In this document: in pieces, positions 1-8,897 of the stretch
How the letters are laid out: every line of letters starts with the position of its first letter
Numbering within the stretch: the stretch's first letter is position 1
DNA from: Chloroflexota bacterium
GTDB lineage: Bacteria > Chloroflexota > Dehalococcoidia > Dehalococcoidales > JAUVZV01
Length of the DNA: 32,094 bases
Reading direction: 5' to 3'
Assembly (NCBI GenBank): GCA_030602375.1
Contig: JAUVZV010000006.1
Span: 1-32,094, forward strand
The notes under the pieces: model-generated
Database searches by the model: none
Seen by the model: the letters and a program-made list of their open reading frames with translations, nothing else
What the model was told of the DNA's origin: nothing
Program-made: the position numbers and the translations under genes

Positions 1-1
1 C

Positions 2-148
2 CTCAACGGCCAGTGGACCTTTATTGATGGAGCGAAGGGCCAGGGTCAGTTTGACGCATGGGCCGTCTTCATACCCACCCCTGAAGGCCACGTTGCTTTC
101 ATTGCAAACAGCAGCATTAGCTTGACCGGAAAATGGCAGCAACCGTAG
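2..148 (+). CDS. C-terminal fragment of a protein truncated by the window edge (ends ...HVAFIANSSISLTGKWQQP*)
   Basis: Open frame from base 2 to TAG at 146-148, followed directly by an intrinsic terminator. Confidence 0.6.
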   Translation, partial: LNGQWTFIDGAKGQGQFDAWAVFIPTPEGHVAFIANSSISLTGKWQQP

Positions 149-176
149 AGTTAATTGAATCTCGATTAGAAGTAGA

Positions 177-217
177 GAAAGGGTAGAGAGAAAAAATCTC
201 TGCCCTTTCTTTTATTT
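177..217 (+). terminator. Rho-independent terminator
   Basis: GAAAGGGTAGAGA-GAAAAAA-TCTCTGCCCTTTC 13-bp stem (one G-U) followed by TTTTATTT. Confidence 0.85.
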
Positions 218-419
218 GACGGCAACGATTATCAACATTTGGTTAGAGCAAAAGAGAATACACTTCATTAGGAGATTCTGCCCGGGGGACGAATACGAGT
301 CAATCTATTCTGGAGAAGTGACACTTTCAAAGGTCAAGAAAAGCGGGGGATAGTCTTGATTGGGGAAATAGGTCGCAAAAACATCTGATAAGCAGAAATT
401 CACACGCTGCTCGGGACCA

Positions 420-1448
420 CTAGTCTGAGTGGAGGGGGTTATCGATAGTATCCTCGTCAAGCGCTATCGTGAGCGTTGGTCGCTGTAGATTCTTGGGTGC
501 GCTAGACTCTTGCCCGCTCTGGGTCTCGATAACGTTTTTCACATTTTGCGTCTCTAGTAATAACGAAGGCAATGCAATAGGTTCATTTAAGGACAAGGTC
601 ATCATGGTCCCACCTGTATCGCTGCCTGCCTCCATGCGAATGTATACCCCAGGGATATTAAGCAGTCGTTGCCTTAATTGCTGCATCCATGATTGTCTCA
701 CTCCGTGAGGGATTACCAGGGTTACTTCACCACTGTATAAGCGAGAATTACTTTCCTTTAAGGCAGTAGCAGGGGCTTCGACGTTGTCAGGTTCCTTTTC
801 CTCCTTAGTTTGAAAGTCAGCGGGTTGAGTTCCCAGGATGCAATCAGGCGTGCCGCTTGCTTGCGGGTTTGCCAAATCAAAAACCGGCTCTTTTGCCGGT
901 GCTGTTTCTTGCACTTCGGCATCAGATGAGGTATCAACAGCCTGAATCTGTGAGGTCGCCTCGACTATATTGCGGAAATCCTGCTGGATGGCCTCCATAT
1001 TCTGCCTTGCCTTAGTTATAGCTTCTGAGAAAACGGAGTTTGTACTTTCGATAGAGGCAATGCACCTCTCCCTTGTCTGCTCTAACATTTCTTCGACTTG
1101 ATGTTTAGCTTCCTCGATTACTTGATGTTTTTCCGCCTCGGCTTCTAGTTTTGATTGTGCCTTAATCTGCTCCGCCAACTGGCTGGTTTCTGCTATCACT
1201 GCCTCCATTGACCTAGAAAGCTTCTGGAGGGATGAAAAATTCTCGAGGCGTTTAAGAGCAGCTTCACTTGAACCTGCGATTGTGTCAAGATAGGCTATCA
1301 CCTCGTCTGGGTCTAGCCCCTTCTTAACCATGCGGAATTCTCTGCCAAGCAATTCCTTTATCTTGCGCTGTATCAGCTTTTCTGACTCAGGCACGCTATT
1401 ATCTCCATCTGTGGTATTTGAACTAGCATTACCCTTTAAATCTAACAC
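420..1448 (-). CDS. DivIVA-like coiled-coil protein with an additional C-terminal alpha/beta domain
   Basis: 342-aa ORF; N-terminal FRMVKKGLDPDEVIAYLD resembles the DivIVA-type motif, then a coiled coil; C-terminal IPGVYIRMEAGSDTGGTMMTLSL domain; GTG start. Confidence 0.65.
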   Translation of the reverse strand: MLDLKGNASSNTTDGDNSVPESEKLIQRKIKELLGREFRMVKKGLDPDEVIAYLDTIAGSSEAALKRLENFSSLQKLSRSMEAVIAETSQLAEQIKAQSKLEAEAEKHQVIEEAKHQVEEMLEQTRERCIASIESTNSVFSEAITKARQNMEAIQQDFRNIVEATSQIQAVDTSSDAEVQETAPAKEPVFDLANPQASGTPDCILGTQPADFQTKEEKEPDNVEAPATALKESNSRLYSGEVTLVIPHGVRQSWMQQLRQRLLNIPGVYIRMEAGSDTGGTMMTLSLNEPIALPSLLLETQNVKNVIETQSGQESSAPKNLQRPTLTIALDEDTIDNPLHSD

Positions 1449-1460
1449 ACTCAGGTCTAC

Positions 1461-1489
1461 AGTGTAAGGCCCAAGGGTGCAGCGGTCAA
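1461..1489 (-). promoter_or_regulatory. Putative sigma70-type promoter for the DivIVA-like gene
   Basis: On minus strand TTGACC-N17-TACACT (-35 at 1484-1489, -10 at 1461-1466). Confidence 0.45.
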
Positions 1490-1578
1490 TAGTGCAATAG
1501 TACCGACATAAAAAGTTGAAAGTACACCTTATGAGTACTTTTGGTTAAAATGGGAAACGAAGGGCGCCAAGGCTCATA

Positions 1579-1980
1579 TTACCAGCTTACTGGTTTATTA
1601 ATTTGAGTTCCGTCAGGCAGTTCAAATGGGTCAGGGAATTGGTGTCTAACGTAACTATTCCTATGTATTTTGAATGAGTTCGGTGCTATTTGTTTTAGTT
1701 CGAGATTTGTCCGCCTATATGGAAAAGCAAATCGTATATCCTTATTGGGAAACGGTTGTTTTGCAGTCTTTACCGAAGTAGATAAGTCAGTATCTCCAGT
1801 AACGAGAACAACGCTGTCGCACTCATTTCTAAAGAGTATTTCGAATAGTTTAGTTCCGATAGACACGTCTGTTTCTTTTTCCTCGTGTCTGGTGAATTTA
1901 TTCGTACAGTGCGGGCACTTCACAGTCTTAGGCTTGAATCTGCTTAATATCTCCTTAACTCCTGTTGCTTTGAGGCAATT
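1579..1980 (-). pseudogene. 5'-truncated NYN-domain (LabA/DUF88-like) nuclease remnant
   Basis: KCPHC..KFTRHEEKETDVSIGTKLFEILF..CDSVVLVTGDTDLSTSVKTAK...FAFPYRRTNLELKQIA is the C-terminal part of NYN proteins; frame extends upstream (NCLKATGVKEILSRFKPKT) to a TAA at 1981-1983; N-terminal (Y)VDGFNL part absent. Confidence 0.65.
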
Positions 1981-1989
1981 TTATGTCTT

Positions 1990-2808
1990 CTAGCGTGGTA
2001 ACAGCACGCCTCTGGGGTCTATTACTTCTCGGATTATTCTTAATTCTTCTGGTGTTGGTTGGGGCGTTATGGCAACCTCTTCAGGCATAAAGTTATGTAC
2101 ATAACCAGTGTTCCCCCTGGTGTCTTCTAGACTTACCCCGGGATGTAGTGACTTCAGTCTTGCCAGCTTCGTCTTTGGCTCGAAATCAAAGACCGCCTTA
2201 TCTGTCAGGATCATTACTGGACCACTTCCAAGGAAACCAAGCCTTGAGCGTGCCTCCGGCCCGTCGAGGTATCCGACCCCCGAAATAAAGTCCACCCTAT
2301 CCACAAAATTTCTCTTCTCATGGGGCATGATAATGATTTCCCGGCCAAAACAGCTGAAGTGCAGTGGTTGGTTTACCGGGCCAATCAGTCGAATCTTTGG
2401 CCGGTGATAATCCCCGATACACACGGTGTTGCAGTTTCCATATTTGTCAACATGTGCCGCCGAAGCAAAGCCGACATCGACGTCTCCCCTCTTGGTAGCG
2501 AAGGGGTGAAAGGGCGCTGACATGGTGATATGAGCTTCACATCTCCAGTGTATTGTTGTAGTCGGGATCTCCGATTCCAGGGTTGGCATTTCATTGAGTA
2601 CAGGGTTTAGCCCCCATCCAGCCACTGACATAACCGAGTTAGGAGCGTGTGTGTGTTGAGCCAGGGCCATACCCACCAGCGGGACATGCGAAAGTAAAAG
2701 TATTGTTTCCTCCCCCGTGGCTAGGCCAAGGAACCATCTTTCAAAGTCTTTAAGCTCATGGGAGACTGCGGCAGCCATAACTTCATAGACAGTCGGCTCC
2801 TCATTCAC
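1990..2808 (-). CDS. CoA-transferase family I, beta subunit (GctB/IpdB-like)
   Basis: 272-aa ORF with SxxVPLVGMALAQHTHAPNSVM and YGNCNTVCIGDYHRPKIRLIG features of subunit B; paired with subunit A; start GTG overlaps upstream TAG (TAGTG). Confidence 0.85.
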   Translation of the reverse strand: MNEEPTVYEVMAAAVSHELKDFERWFLGLATGEETILLLSHVPLVGMALAQHTHAPNSVMSVAGWGLNPVLNEMPTLESEIPTTTIHWRCEAHITMSAPFHPFATKRGDVDVGFASAAHVDKYGNCNTVCIGDYHRPKIRLIGPVNQPLHFSCFGREIIIMPHEKRNFVDRVDFISGVGYLDGPEARSRLGFLGSGPVMILTDKAVFDFEPKTKLARLKSLHPGVSLEDTRGNTGYVHNFMPEEVAITPQPTPEELRIIREVIDPRGVLLPR

Positions 2809-3719
2809 TAAAGGCCACCTCCTACATGTCTGATCTTCATCAGATTCTCAACTCCGATGAGTTTGAGATAGTCAAGGTGAGATTTAACGCCGTAGACATA
2901 TTTATCCAGATACTTCTTAAACTCGGCTGGGTCTCGAGCCAGCCTAGCATACATAGTTAGGTGTTCCGCATCAAAATTATATAATTGTAAATAAGACGAG
3001 GGGTGAGCTCCGTAAGGGGCCTCTACAATGGCAACGTTTCGAAACCTAGGGATCATATTCAGGTGTGATAATCGTAAAACCCGTTCCCGGTCTATAATCT
3101 GCTCCACAGTGACAATCACCTTGTTTGTGGTCCGAGTCATCACCAGATCCCAATTCATTGGTAGTTGCATGTTTGGAAAGTAGAGAGCATTGCCATATCT
3201 ATCACCCATAGGAGTATGGACTATCACCCATTCCGGATCAGCTGGGGGGATGGCATGATACTTACCTCCATCCAAAGGGCTGACCCCTTCCTTGATATCC
3301 CGGTTATACTTAGGTATGTCGCTTCCAAAGAGTATCCGGCTAGGGATAAAGGGGTCTCCTCGGGCGCTGCACTGGAACCTTTCAATGGCTAAGTCCTCAC
3401 TGTATTCCACAACTTCAATCTCACCCTTCTCAACTGCCCTGCGGAAATTTGGTGCCACCCCAAACTTCTCCAGTCCTACATAGCAGGTCTCTATCCTCTT
3501 AACGCATCCGGCACCAACGAGTATGTCAACCTCATTGCCATTGGTGAAGCCAACAATGGTAAGGTCCTTGACACCTTGTCTAATTAGCTCGTAGATAAAA
3601 GCCATAGGGTGATTGTGGATGGTGAACCCGCCGAAAGTGATGCGCGAGCCGTTCTTAATCAGTTTAGCAGCCTCGGCTAAACTGCATAGCTTTTCCTTGA
3701 GTTGGACCACAGACATCAC
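2808..3719 (-). CDS. CoA-transferase family I, alpha subunit (GctA/IpdA-like)
   Basis: 303 aa; ITFGGFTIHNHPMAFIYELIRQGVKDLTIVG, EYSEDLAIERFQCSARGDPFIPSRILFGSDI typical of subunit A. Confidence 0.85.
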   Translation of the reverse strand: MMSVVQLKEKLCSLAEAAKLIKNGSRITFGGFTIHNHPMAFIYELIRQGVKDLTIVGFTNGNEVDILVGAGCVKRIETCYVGLEKFGVAPNFRRAVEKGEIEVVEYSEDLAIERFQCSARGDPFIPSRILFGSDIPKYNRDIKEGVSPLDGGKYHAIPPADPEWVIVHTPMGDRYGNALYFPNMQLPMNWDLVMTRTTNKVIVTVEQIIDRERVLRLSHLNMIPRFRNVAIVEAPYGAHPSSYLQLYNFDAEHLTMYARLARDPAEFKKYLDKYVYGVKSHLDYLKLIGVENLMKIRHVGGGL

Positions 3720-3725
3720 CTCTCT

Positions 3726-4883
3726 TTAAAGAGTTCTCCCCAGCAGAGACATAACCTGGGCATCGGTAACTGTTGCCGCTGAGCTTTTGCCCGCCACCGG
3801 GACAAGTACCGGTGCTTTCTTGATTTCGTGGTGGAGTACTGCCACCTTCACCACATAAGGGGTATTTATTTCAGCTGTCTCCCCAGCAGGCACAGCTACC
3901 CTTCTGCCCTGGTAGTTGAGTGCCACCACGCCGGAGTTCCAGAGCAGGCGTTGGTTCTCCAGTCGCTCCTCCCGCTTCTCCCAGCAGACTAGTCCGCAAT
4001 TGCCACAGGTGTCAAAGTAGGTTTCATTGGGGTCGAAACAAAAGTCTCGCTCGGTACGGAAGGCTGGCTTGTCTTGTCGGTCAGGGTCGGCGCGCCGGAG
4101 GCGGCGGCTCAGCTCAATAAGCTCGGCTTCATCTGCGGGTAATGGGTAGTCCACTCGGTAAGGACTCCAGGTCGACCACTTCTTGTTTGGTCCCAAGCCA
4201 TGAAAGCCGCCACATCCGATGATACAGCGGGCATTATTATCCTTCTTGGCATAGCTATACTCCCTGCCAGCTATGGTCACCGAGACGGTTTGCCGCTTAC
4301 TTATCATTTCCACCGGGCAGACGGTGGTACAAATCTTGCATCTCTGGCATGGGCTTTCTTCAAGGAGAGGGTCTGGCTCAAGTTTGGCTGTAGTGAGCAC
4401 CGCACCTAAGTAGACCGCGGCACCGAACTGGGGAGTCACCAGATTGCCACTCCATCCCAGCGTCCCCAATCCAGCCGCTACCGCCCCATAACGAAGAGAG
4501 AAATCAGGCACTATCTCCACCCGGCTAAAGTGGTCGGTACCGCCCGGTTCGGGGCGATAGGATTTGTTGGCATGCACCCACCGGGCTTCAAAGCCCCGCC
4601 CTTTAAGGAGGTCAACCAAGCGGTCAGAAATATTATAAAGCTTCTGGTAAATGAGCTTTTGGTCTGTACCGCGGGACAACCAATCTCTCTTGCTGAGGTA
4701 ATCACGAATGGCCCTCCGGTCCAGCGGAATGGCAAAGGAGATGACTGACTGCGTGGATGGCAGCAGGTAGTCCGGGTCGGCCGAAGGGGGAGCATCGTTA
4801 AGCCTTTCCCGGGAGGCAATACCCACCAGAGCGGCACCATTTTCCCTGGCAATGGCCTTAATCTTGGTCTCCATAATTTCCAT
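3726..4883 (-). CDS. QueG/reductive-dehalogenase-like 4Fe-4S (possibly corrinoid-binding) oxidoreductase
   Basis: 385 aa; RYGAVAAGLGTLGWSGNLVTP (QueG-like), ferredoxin motifs CQRCKICTTVCP and CGNCGLVCW. Confidence 0.75.
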   Translation of the reverse strand: MEIMETKIKAIARENGAALVGIASRERLNDAPPSADPDYLLPSTQSVISFAIPLDRRAIRDYLSKRDWLSRGTDQKLIYQKLYNISDRLVDLLKGRGFEARWVHANKSYRPEPGGTDHFSRVEIVPDFSLRYGAVAAGLGTLGWSGNLVTPQFGAAVYLGAVLTTAKLEPDPLLEESPCQRCKICTTVCPVEMISKRQTVSVTIAGREYSYAKKDNNARCIIGCGGFHGLGPNKKWSTWSPYRVDYPLPADEAELIELSRRLRRADPDRQDKPAFRTERDFCFDPNETYFDTCGNCGLVCWEKREERLENQRLLWNSGVVALNYQGRRVAVPAGETAEINTPYVVKVAVLHHEIKKAPVLVPVAGKSSAATVTDAQVMSLLGRTL

Positions 4884-4901
4884 CTCTCCCCTTTTGCTTC
4901 T

Positions 4902-5759
4902 TTAGCTATATAAATCTTTACTGATGTTCTCATAGGAGCCCGGCACTCTCCAGCGGAGAGGACTAAAAATAGTCTCGTTCTGAAGTCTTTTTAATTCTTC
5001 TTGGACAGAAACCGTCGCCGTTATCAAACCTTCTTCCGAGGTTTCGGCAATTACCTTGCCCTGCGGGTTAACTATTCTGCTGTTACCCAAATACCTTTGT
5101 TGTTTACTTACACCGACCATTCCTGAAGCCACGAGCCAGCGCACGTTCTCCAGTGCCCTGGTTCGGGTTAATAATTCCCAGGCATGAGTAAACCATCCCC
5201 CCTCCCCGGGCCAAGCGGTGGGCGAGACCAAAATCTCGGCACCCCCCAGGGTCAATTCTCTTGCTGACTCAGGAAACAAGAGGTCGTAACAGATAAATAT
5301 GCCTATCCTGCCCAGATTGGTTTCAAATACATTCCATGAATCGCCGGGGCGAAATATGTCCCGTTCATTCCCAGCTAGGTGGACCTTTCGATAAACTCCA
5401 ATCAGACCCCCCGGACCAACAAGAGCAGCTGAGTTATAAAGCAGCCGAATAAATGACGTCTCCACTTTTTCGCAGAAGCCATAGATAATATAGATGTTTT
5501 TCTCGGCAGCCTTGCTAGCCAGAATTTCAGTACTTTCACCAGGGGCGGCTTCGGCATTTTCATGGTGGTATCTCAGTTCCTCGGCGGTGAATTCATGGTT
5601 TTCCGAATATAAATAACCCTGGAGCGACATCTCTGGAAAAACTATCAAGCTAGCGCCCAGACCGGACGCTTCATCAATGAATCTCAGGTATTTCTTCAGG
5701 TTATGGTCTTTATCAAGCTCAGCGTTCATACTTACTGCGGCTAGTGTTATCTTTGCCAC
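4902..5759 (-). CDS. Carbon-nitrogen hydrolase (nitrilase superfamily)
   Basis: 285 aa; LIVFPEMSLQGY (Glu), YRKVHL (Lys), IGIFICYDLLFPESAREL (Cys) triad motifs. Confidence 0.9.
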   Translation of the reverse strand: MAKITLAAVSMNAELDKDHNLKKYLRFIDEASGLGASLIVFPEMSLQGYLYSENHEFTAEELRYHHENAEAAPGESTEILASKAAEKNIYIIYGFCEKVETSFIRLLYNSAALVGPGGLIGVYRKVHLAGNERDIFRPGDSWNVFETNLGRIGIFICYDLLFPESARELTLGGAEILVSPTAWPGEGGWFTHAWELLTRTRALENVRWLVASGMVGVSKQQRYLGNSRIVNPQGKVIAETSEEGLITATVSVQEELKRLQNETIFSPLRWRVPGSYENISKDLYS

Positions 5760-5795
5760 TCTTCTTTCTCCTTTGGTTATCTTTTCTTTAGGTAA

Positions 5796-6698
5796 TTATA
5801 ACAATTTATATGTTTCACCACCTAATCTTTCTGGTTTCTGTTTTAAGACGATAAATATCCCGCCCAAAATCAGCAGGCCTCCTGTTATTTCAATAACAGT
5901 CGGTGTCTCTTCAAGGATGAAATATCCGAGAGTTGTTGCTCCGACTGGTTCACCAAGAATGGCGACGGCAACAAAGGTAGCTGGTACTAGGCGCAGGGCT
6001 AGATTTAAAGACGAGTGACCGATAAGCTGCGGCACGACTGCTAGGAGGATGAGCATGATATAGGTGGTGGAGGAATAACCAAATAGACTGTGACCGGCGA
6101 GCAGGGTGGCGATAAGTAAAATCAGCGCCGCACCAGTGCAGATAATTGCCAGGTAATGACGAAGCTCAATGCGCCTTCTAAGCTGTCGACCAATAACAAG
6201 ATAGGAACCCATGGCCAAGGCACCCAGCAAAGCCAGCCCATCACCCAGTAGGGCACCCGGGCTTATCCTAAAACCGCTGTGGGTAATGAATATAGCTCCG
6301 ATGAAGGCAACCACAATGCCGAGTATCATTATCCTGGTCAGCCTTTCCCGCCACAGGAAATAGGAGATTAAAGCCACGAATAAGGGATTAGCGGTTACCA
6401 GAATCACCGAGCTGGCAATCGTAGTGTAACTAAGTGAGGTTATCCAAAGGGCAAAGTGCAGGGCTAAAAATAGGCTTGAGAGCAGCACTAATAACCAGTC
6501 ACCCCGGGATAGTTTGTTTAAGGTCTCTTTAGGTCGGACGAGGAGAAAAGGGATTAATACCAGTGAGGCTAGGGTTAAGCGGTAGGTAGCAATAACAAGG
6601 GGGGGTGCCTCTGCCAAACGGATGAAAATAGCGGCGAAGGAAACGGAAAGCACCCCGACGAAGAGGATTAAATATGGTTTCGCTTTAATTCCGGTCAT
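5796..6698 (-). CDS. EamA/DMT-family transporter
   Basis: 300-aa hydrophobic protein with duplicated EamA pattern (FIRLAEAPPLVIATYRLTLASLVLIPF; AILGEPVGATTLGYFILEETP). Confidence 0.9.
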   Translation of the reverse strand: MTGIKAKPYLILFVGVLSVSFAAIFIRLAEAPPLVIATYRLTLASLVLIPFLLVRPKETLNKLSRGDWLLVLLSSLFLALHFALWITSLSYTTIASSVILVTANPLFVALISYFLWRERLTRIMILGIVVAFIGAIFITHSGFRISPGALLGDGLALLGALAMGSYLVIGRQLRRRIELRHYLAIICTGAALILLIATLLAGHSLFGYSSTTYIMLILLAVVPQLIGHSSLNLALRLVPATFVAVAILGEPVGATTLGYFILEETPTVIEITGGLLILGGIFIVLKQKPERLGGETYKLL

Positions 6699-6705
6699 AA
6701 AAATC

Positions 6706-7125
6706 TTACACCGGCTTGAAGGCTAAGAAAGTTTTCAAATTTCCCTGAGCGCCTTGATGCAGGTATTGCACGGTTAGAGGTGTCCCAATTCTTATTGTCT
6801 CCGGGTTATTTGCCGCCACCCCCTCAATGCGGGCTACTATCCTGGCTCCTTCCTCAAGCTCCACCACCCCAATGCAATAAGGATGCCTGGTATTGTAGCC
6901 TTCTTTGACCATAAAAGGAGGACCGATAGCTATCGAAGTAAAAGCAACCAGCCTGCCCTTGCCCTTCATCTGGGCCCATTCCATTTTAAGGCTTTGGCAG
7001 TGAGGGCAAAGGGAGCGAGGGGGCACGAAGAGCCGGCCACACTTTTTACATCTTGAAGCCATGAGTTTTTCTTCACTCAAGAATTGCTCATAGGTAATAT
7101 CGCTGAAAGGCCTTTCTTCGGTCAC
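6706..7125 (-). CDS. Zn-ribbon/OB-fold protein (DUF35), thiolase partner
   Basis: CKKCGRLFVPPRSLCPHC rubredoxin-like ribbon plus OB-fold; probable GTG start at 7125 behind GGAGAT, one base after the thiolase stop (ORF track extends to 7194). Confidence 0.85.
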   Translation of the reverse strand: MTEERPFSDITYEQFLSEEKLMASRCKKCGRLFVPPRSLCPHCQSLKMEWAQMKGKGRLVAFTSIAIGPPFMVKEGYNTRHPYCIGVVELEEGARIVARIEGVAANNPETIRIGTPLTVQYLHQGAQGNLKTFLAFKPV

Positions 7126-7126
7126 T

Positions 7127-8392
7127 TTATCTCCTCTCAAGAATGGTAACCGTACAGGTACCCCCGGTTCCACCGAGATTATGAGCGGCGCCAACCCTTA
7201 AGTTGGGATTCGGGATTTGCCGCTTCCCGGCTTCACCTCTTAGCTGCTTCCAAACCTCATAAAGCTGGGCTGTACCCGTGGCACCTACCGGGTGTCCTTT
7301 ACATTTAAGCCCCCCTGAGGTGTTAATCGGTTTTGGCCCGTCTAATTTAGTTATACCCTCGGCCACAACCTTATAGCCTTCCCCAGGTTTACAAAAGCCA
7401 AGGTCTTCCAGGTGAATAATCTCGGCGATGGAGAAACAATCGTGCACCTCAGCAAATTGAATCTCTTCCGGATTAAGCCCTGACATCTTAAAAGCTTCAT
7501 TGGCGGCATGCCTTGTAGCTTCAAAGAAGGTAAGGTCATCCACAGCATGTAAATCTAGGCCACTTCCTTGTCCGATGCCAGCAACATGCAGGGGATTATC
7601 GGTAAAGTTTTTAGCTATTTCCTCGGCTACCAGTAGCATACAACTTGCCCCGTCGCTTATCGGGCAGCAGTCAAAAAGGTACAATGGCCAAGAAACTACC
7701 GGGTTAACCACCGGGTCAAGCAGGAACTCCTGCTCATCCTTCCAGGCTGGTATTGGTTCGCCTTTGCTCCTGGCGCGTTCAATTCTGGAATCCATGATAT
7801 CACGGATAGATAAATTAAACTGTGCCTTCGGGTTAAATCTGGCGTTATTATGGCTTTTTACGGTAACATTCATCAGATGCTGTCTGGTGGCTCCATACTT
7901 TTCAAAATAAGCTGTAGCCATAATAGCAAAACAGCCCGGGAAGGTAAGTCCAATCTGCCCTTCATAGGGGCTGCTTGCCAGCGCCAAACCCTCGGTAACT
8001 TCACTGGTAGTGCGTTTTGACATCTCCTCAACCCCACCGACTAAAACGATGTCGTAGAATCCAGAGGCAATGGCAAAGACACCTTCCCTGAAGGCGAGTC
8101 CGCTTGAGGCGCAGGCACCCTCTGTCCTTGTTGCCGCTTTTGGGGTATGTCCAATTAGGTCAGCTATTATAGGTCCCCAATGCGCTTGATGGGTAAAGAA
8201 ATCGTTGGTGAAATTACCCAGGTAAAGGGCGTCGATATCTTTAGGTTCTAAACCCTTATCTACTGAAGCAAGCATTTCCTGGAAAGCTTCAGTAAACAGG
8301 TCCTTTGAGTTTTTATCTTTAAAGACACCAAATTTTGACAGCCCGGCACCGACCACCGCCACCCCCCTACCGAGCTTTCTTTCCCTTAGCAA
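7127..8392 (-). CDS. Thiolase-family protein (SCP2/Ltp-like acetyl-CoA acetyltransferase)
   Basis: 421 aa; TEGACASSGLAFREG nucleophile motif, GGLKCKGHPVGATG, terminal NLGGTGGTCTVTILER. Confidence 0.9.
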   Translation of the reverse strand: MLRERKLGRGVAVVGAGLSKFGVFKDKNSKDLFTEAFQEMLASVDKGLEPKDIDALYLGNFTNDFFTHQAHWGPIIADLIGHTPKAATRTEGACASSGLAFREGVFAIASGFYDIVLVGGVEEMSKRTTSEVTEGLALASSPYEGQIGLTFPGCFAIMATAYFEKYGATRQHLMNVTVKSHNNARFNPKAQFNLSIRDIMDSRIERARSKGEPIPAWKDEQEFLLDPVVNPVVSWPLYLFDCCPISDGASCMLLVAEEIAKNFTDNPLHVAGIGQGSGLDLHAVDDLTFFEATRHAANEAFKMSGLNPEEIQFAEVHDCFSIAEIIHLEDLGFCKPGEGYKVVAEGITKLDGPKPINTSGGLKCKGHPVGATGTAQLYEVWKQLRGEAGKRQIPNPNLRVGAAHNLGGTGGTCTVTILERR

Positions 8393-8463
8393 TTTAGACC
8401 CTCCAAATCACCTTTTGAAGCCCTCATAATCAGGACTATACCGATAGGCGTGGGATAACAGAA

Positions 8464-8799
8464 TTATCTTTCCCAAGATTTGATAAACTCATACTGGGCT
8501 ATCCCTTTGGTTGTAAACTCCCCTTCCTGCCAAGTGTTTTTCACGTCCTCCAATGCCGCAGCACGCTCCGGGCTATTAAAATATTTATCTAAGGTCTCCT
8601 TTTCCTCAAATTCATACACCGCGATGTACTGGGGAAAGGCTTCGTCGCCACCTATCCTCTTGTAACGGGTTGCTCGCTTCACCCCCGGGTACTTAAACAG
8701 CATTGGAACGTGGATCTCGTTATACCATTGGTTCCATTTCTCCTCTACCTCAGGTCGGCACTCGGTTCCGGCAATGTTTATTACCTTGATGTTACCCAT
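8464..8799 (-). CDS. Small dimeric alpha/beta-barrel (EthD-like) protein
   Basis: 111 aa; KWNQWYNEIHVPMLFKYPGVKRATRYK...YIAVYEFEE pattern. Confidence 0.65.
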   Translation of the reverse strand: MGNIKVINIAGTECRPEVEEKWNQWYNEIHVPMLFKYPGVKRATRYKRIGGDEAFPQYIAVYEFEEKETLDKYFNSPERAAALEDVKNTWQEGEFTTKGIAQYEFIKSWER

Positions 8800-8897
8800 T
8801 CTTTAAACTACCTCCTTTTTGTTTTATGGTTGAAATCCCTTTTTAAGCGCTTTTAGATTAAGCTCCGTCGCTTCAGGCGGGAAGCTATCCTCTTCTC

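Noticed and set aside
1519-1541. AAAGTAC...GTACTTT inverted repeat
   Set aside because: Short arms, no U-tract or clear promoter context.
4511-4933. 140-aa minus-strand ORF overlapping the QueG-like gene
   Set aside because: Alternative frame of a gene with clear Fe-S motifs; Pro/Arg-rich sequence typical of frame artefacts.
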